Part shown: one piece after another, positions 60,301 to 61,565 of the stretch
Position numbering within the stretch: position 1 is the first letter of the stretch
Layout: every line of letters begins with the position of its first letter
NCBI GenBank assembly: GCA_965659675.1
Contig: CBFHWY010000006.1
Location: 1 to 61,565 of the forward strand
Reading direction: 5' to 3'
Source of the DNA: CBFHWY01 sp965659675
Lineage (GTDB): Bacteria > Bacteroidota > Bacteroidia > Flavobacteriales_G > Salibacteraceae
Length of the DNA: 61,565 bases
Position numbers and translations under genes: made by a program
The notes under the pieces: model-generated
Told to the model about the DNA's origin: nothing
Databases searched by the model: none
The model's input: only the letters and a program-made list of their open reading frames with translations

Positions 60301-60733
60301 TACTGGATAGCTCAATATCCATTGAATTTGCCTTCACTCGGAGCTGATCATTCTCGGTAAACCTTCTGGCAGTTTCTTTAACTACTGCAAATGCTTCAGG
60401 AAGGATCTCATCGAGGATCTCCTGCAACATCTTATCGATCTCCTCTTCAATGGCGTCGATCTCTTCATAGGTGGCTTCTTTCTCTGCTATATCAATATCA
60501 GCAGATTCCGTTTTCTTCTTTAGCTCTTCGATCCTGCTCTTTGGCTCTGATATAAAGTCTTCGATCTTCTGCTTAAAGTCCTGTGTTTTTCCTCGCAGTT
60601 CATCGTTGGATATGGTGGAGAGCTCCCCAAATATTCGATTGATCTCCTCAACTTTAGGCTCCAGGGATTTAATGTCTTTTTCAGACTTATTGCCCATTAC
60701 CTTGCCGAGCATCTTATTTACAAAATCCAACAT
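57347..60733 (-). CDS. secA: Preprotein translocase ATPase SecA, Bacteroidota type
   Basis: This 1128-residue motor protein drives Sec-dependent export at SecYEG. It has Walker A in MATGEGKTLVATLPVYL (about residue 192), the DEAD-like VDEVDSVLIDDARTPLI, and GMTGTAETEAGEFW, TNMAGRGTDIKLG and GRAGRQGDPGSSQFY. It exceeds E. coli SecA (901 residues), mainly through an insertion of roughly 90 residues before NSVELTEKGLE in the preprotein-crosslinking region. The C-terminal zinc-binding CxCx8CH-type tail is absent; the tail IGRNEKVLIRNLS replaces it. A -7 box lies 22 nt before the ATG. Confidence 0.96.
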   Translation of the reverse strand: MLDFVNKMLGKVMGNKSEKDIKSLEPKVEEINRIFGELSTISNDELRGKTQDFKQKIEDFISEPKSRIEELKKKTESADIDIAEKEATYEEIDAIEEEIDKMLQEILDEILPEAFAVVKETARRFTENDQLRVKANSMDIELSSKRDFITIEGEEASFNTTFSAAGNELTWDMVHYDVQLIGGMVLHSGKIAEMATGEGKTLVATLPVYLNALPGRGVHLVTVNNYLAKRDSEWMRPIFEFHGLTVDCIDKHQPNSEDRRQAYLADITYGTNNEFGFDYLRDNMASRPKELVQKRHNYAIVDEVDSVLIDDARTPLIISGPTPKGDEHEFTELKPLVERLVSEQRKFVTSALAQAKKLLSNAEGADKKQSKDGGLSLLRAYRGLPKNKALIKFLSEPGIRAQLNKTENFYLQDQAKEMPFVDQELFFVIEEKMNSVELTEKGLELITSIIGDKDFFVLPDLSTELDRIENSDLEDDKKITAKDELISDYSVKTERIHTVNQLLKAYAMFEKDVEYVVMDNSVKIVDEQTGRIMEGRRYSDGLHQAIEAKENVKIEAATQTYATITLQNYFRMYNKLSGMTGTAETEAGEFWEIYELDVVVIPTNRPIQRDDRQDLVFKTAREKYNAVIKDVQELVKQGRPVLVGTTSVEISELLSRMLTRLNIKHQVLNAKMHQKEAEVVKNAGEPGTVTIATNMAGRGTDIKLGKGVKDAGGLAIIGTERHESRRVDRQLRGRAGRQGDPGSSQFYVSLEDNLMRIFGSERVSKIMDRLGLKEGEVIQHSMITRSIERAQKKVEENNFGIRKRLLEYDDVMNQQREVIYKKRRHALFGERLDVDIMNSLNDLGAQLIGMHQAEKNFESFRLDSLKYLGTEPGFDEKRFLKASMPELTQELFDKAYDHYQEKSAQIASSALPVLQRVQLEEGHKYENIVVPFSDGKKAIQTVCPLKQGIDSEGKELVKSLEKGATLAMIDLTWKEHLREMDDLRQSVQTATYEQKDPLLIYKFESFELFKKMLEDVNEKIISFLMHANLPQQEQTQVREAPTHQKSDLDKAQVGRGGEPSNAPVAGQQNYNDPSAAKTQQQPVKVEKKIGRNEKVLIRNLSTAEEKETKYKQALPLIESGQWALVERA

Positions 60734-60755
60734 CCGTTTTAGTTTCTTAAGTGTT

Positions 60756-60763
60756 CAAAGTTA
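60756..60763 (-). promoter_or_regulatory. Putative -7 box for secA (TAACTTTG)
   Basis: Exact TAnnTTTG match on the minus strand, 22 nt before the secA ATG. No clear -33 TTG. Confidence 0.5.
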
Positions 60764-60820
60764 GACGAATTGAGCTATGCTTATGTTGTGCTTTGACCCC
60801 AGTTCTGATTGTAATTAAAA

Positions 60821-60845
60821 CAAAAAATCCCCTTTGAGAGGGGAC
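60821..60845 (-). terminator. Rho-independent terminator after the DUF2795 gene
   Basis: On the minus strand a 6-bp stem (TCCCCT/AGGGGA, 5-nt loop) is followed by a T-run (A-run at 60822-60827 on the plus strand). It lies between the DUF2795 gene and secA and would stop transcription into secA. Confidence 0.75.
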
Positions 60846-60871
60846 TTAATAGACTGAAACTGACGCACTCG

Positions 60872-61093
60872 TCAATATTCATCTTCGTTAAAGAAGAAAT
60901 CTTCTTTGGTGGGGTAGTCAGGCCAAATATCTTCTATGGTCTCATAAATTTCCCCTTCATCTTCCAATTCCTGTAGATTCTCAACCACTTCCAGCGGTGC
61001 TCCACGCCTGAGGGCATAGTCAATAAGCTCTTCTTTGGCCGCGGGCCAGGGAGCATCTTCAAGATAGGAAGCCAGTTCCAGTGTCCAATACAT
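60872..61093 (-). CDS. DUF2795 domain protein
   Basis: This 73-residue protein is acidic and soluble, consisting of one DUF2795-like domain: YWTLELASYLEDAPWPAAKEELIDYALRRG (split about residues 2-31), then LEVVENLQELEDEGEIYETIED and the acidic tail DFFFNEDEY. The family is widespread in Bacteroidota; its function is unknown. The start is ATG 61093. A promoter (61116-61123) lies upstream and a terminator downstream, so it is probably a single-gene transcript. Confidence 0.85.
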   Translation of the reverse strand: MYWTLELASYLEDAPWPAAKEELIDYALRRGAPLEVVENLQELEDEGEIYETIEDIWPDYPTKEDFFFNEDEY

Positions 61094-61115
61094 AGCTAAA
61101 CGCTTTGATTTTTTG

Positions 61116-61123
61116 CAAAAATA
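61116..61123 (-). promoter_or_regulatory. Putative promoter for the DUF2795 gene (TATTTTTG)
   Basis: Exact TAnnTTTG match on the minus strand, 22 nt before the ATG. A TTG (plus-strand CAA at 61142-61144) lies 18 nt upstream of the box. Confidence 0.55.
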
Positions 61124-61161
61124 GGATTATATCAATCCCTTCAACATTTTTTTTATTTTAT

Positions 61162-61565
61162 CTATTCTCCTGATTTCCAGGGAATTTCATCAATCTTGTA
61201 TTCTTTGCTCAGCCAACGAGACAGCACAAAAAAGTAATCAGATAAACGGTTTAAGAAGGCCAGGTTAAGCTCATCGAGCTCCTCATTTTCATTGAGGTGG
61301 ATGATCAGTCTTTCAACCCTTCGACAAACTGTTCTGCATATATGTGCTTGTGATACAGCGGGATGCCCACCTGGAAGCACAAAGTTTTTCATTGGCTCCA
61401 GGACTTCATCCATCTGATCCATCCAGTTTTCCAATGTTGAAATATCATCTGACTCTAACTCTGGAAGATTCCAGGAAGATTCCTTTTTCTCCATCGCGAG
61501 TACTGATCCAATAGAAAAGAGTTTGTTCTGAATCCAGATCAACTCTTCATTTCTAAGATCCGCCA
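61162..61565 (-). CDS. PduO-type ATP:cob(I)alamin adenosyltransferase (5' end outside window)
   Basis: The frame is open to the last base of the window, so only about 133 C-terminal residues are visible; full-length members are about 190. The family signature is IQNKLFSIGSVLA, the long helix around LENWMDQMDEVLEPMKNFVLPGG, then SQAHICRTVCRRVERLIIHL, whose Arg-rich stretch binds ATP and cobalamin, and AFLNRLSDYFFVLSRWL. The enzyme transfers the adenosyl group to cob(I)alamin to make adenosylcobalamin. A TTG at 61542 is only an internal codon. The N-terminal TKTGDKG-type motif must lie upstream of the window. Confidence 0.9.
   Translation of the reverse strand, partial: ADLRNEELIWIQNKLFSIGSVLAMEKKESSWNLPELESDDISTLENWMDQMDEVLEPMKNFVLPGGHPAVSQAHICRTVCRRVERLIIHLNENEELDELNLAFLNRLSDYFFVLSRWLSKEYKIDEIPWKSGE

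Overview
This window is a contiguous, gene-dense piece of a Bacteroidota chromosome, most likely a marine Flavobacteriia/Cryomorphaceae-type bacterium. The evidence is the type IX secretion and gliding genes (porU, porV, a porP/sprF paralogue, gldJ), two secreted proteins with type IX sorting tails, many SpII lipoproteins, an NhaD sodium/proton antiporter, and repeated matches to the Bacteroidota -7 promoter element TAnnTTTG just upstream of genes, with few Shine-Dalgarno sequences. No phage, insertion sequence, CRISPR array or rRNA operon is visible.

Layout. 1-5582 (+): a cut-off membrane glycosyltransferase, a queuosine-precursor transporter, a DsbD-type reductase with a doubled N-terminal domain, gmhA and a GT2 glycosyltransferase. 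5579-7309 (-): NifU-like protein, Mrp/ApbC ATPase and an alkyltransferase-like protein. 7364-11759: TPR histidine kinase, trmB, an SDR and a MurG-like glycosyltransferase. 11719-16350 (-): pdhC, pdhA, cdd, ispF and porV. porU (16390-20166, -) is divergent from sprF-gldJ-murF (20302-24181, +). 24182-31128: acyl-CoA dehydrogenase, anmK, an amino-acid dehydrogenase, nhaD and an ExbB-ExbD-TonB cassette, followed by folC and a PAS-only protein. 33133-36354 (-): a large repetitive type IX cargo protein.

36522-41514 is the least ordinary part. Two tRNA-Val genes (TAC and GAC) flank fold-back and direct repeats, an AT-rich stretch with an orphan secreted protein, three envelope proteins and a ketoacyl synthase III. 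41544-46522 (-) holds a methionine-rich lipoprotein/SCO1/cytochrome c operon and a lipoprotein/porin/type IX cargo group. 46608-61565: LuxE-like protein, PIG-L deacetylase, oligopeptidase B, lgt, arfB, a serine hydrolase, 2-oxoacid:ferredoxin oxidoreductase, secA, a DUF2795 protein and a cobalamin adenosyltransferase cut off by the window end.

How the genes work together. SecA exports precursors and Lgt lipidates the many lipoproteins. PorU, PorV, SprF and GldJ take type IX cargo to the surface. DsbD feeds electrons to the periplasm. The ExbB/ExbD/TonB set energises the outer membrane. MurF and AnmK serve peptidoglycan synthesis and recycling; GmhA and the glycosyltransferases serve surface glycan. 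PdhA/PdhC and KorAB feed central carbon metabolism.

I found no clear-cut new defence or biosynthetic system. The best leads are the structured repeats and orphan gene between the tRNA-Val genes, the Met-rich lipoprotein beside SCO1, the doubled DsbD sensor domain, and the predicted near-leaderless transcripts. Function calls come from reading motifs by eye; no database search was run.
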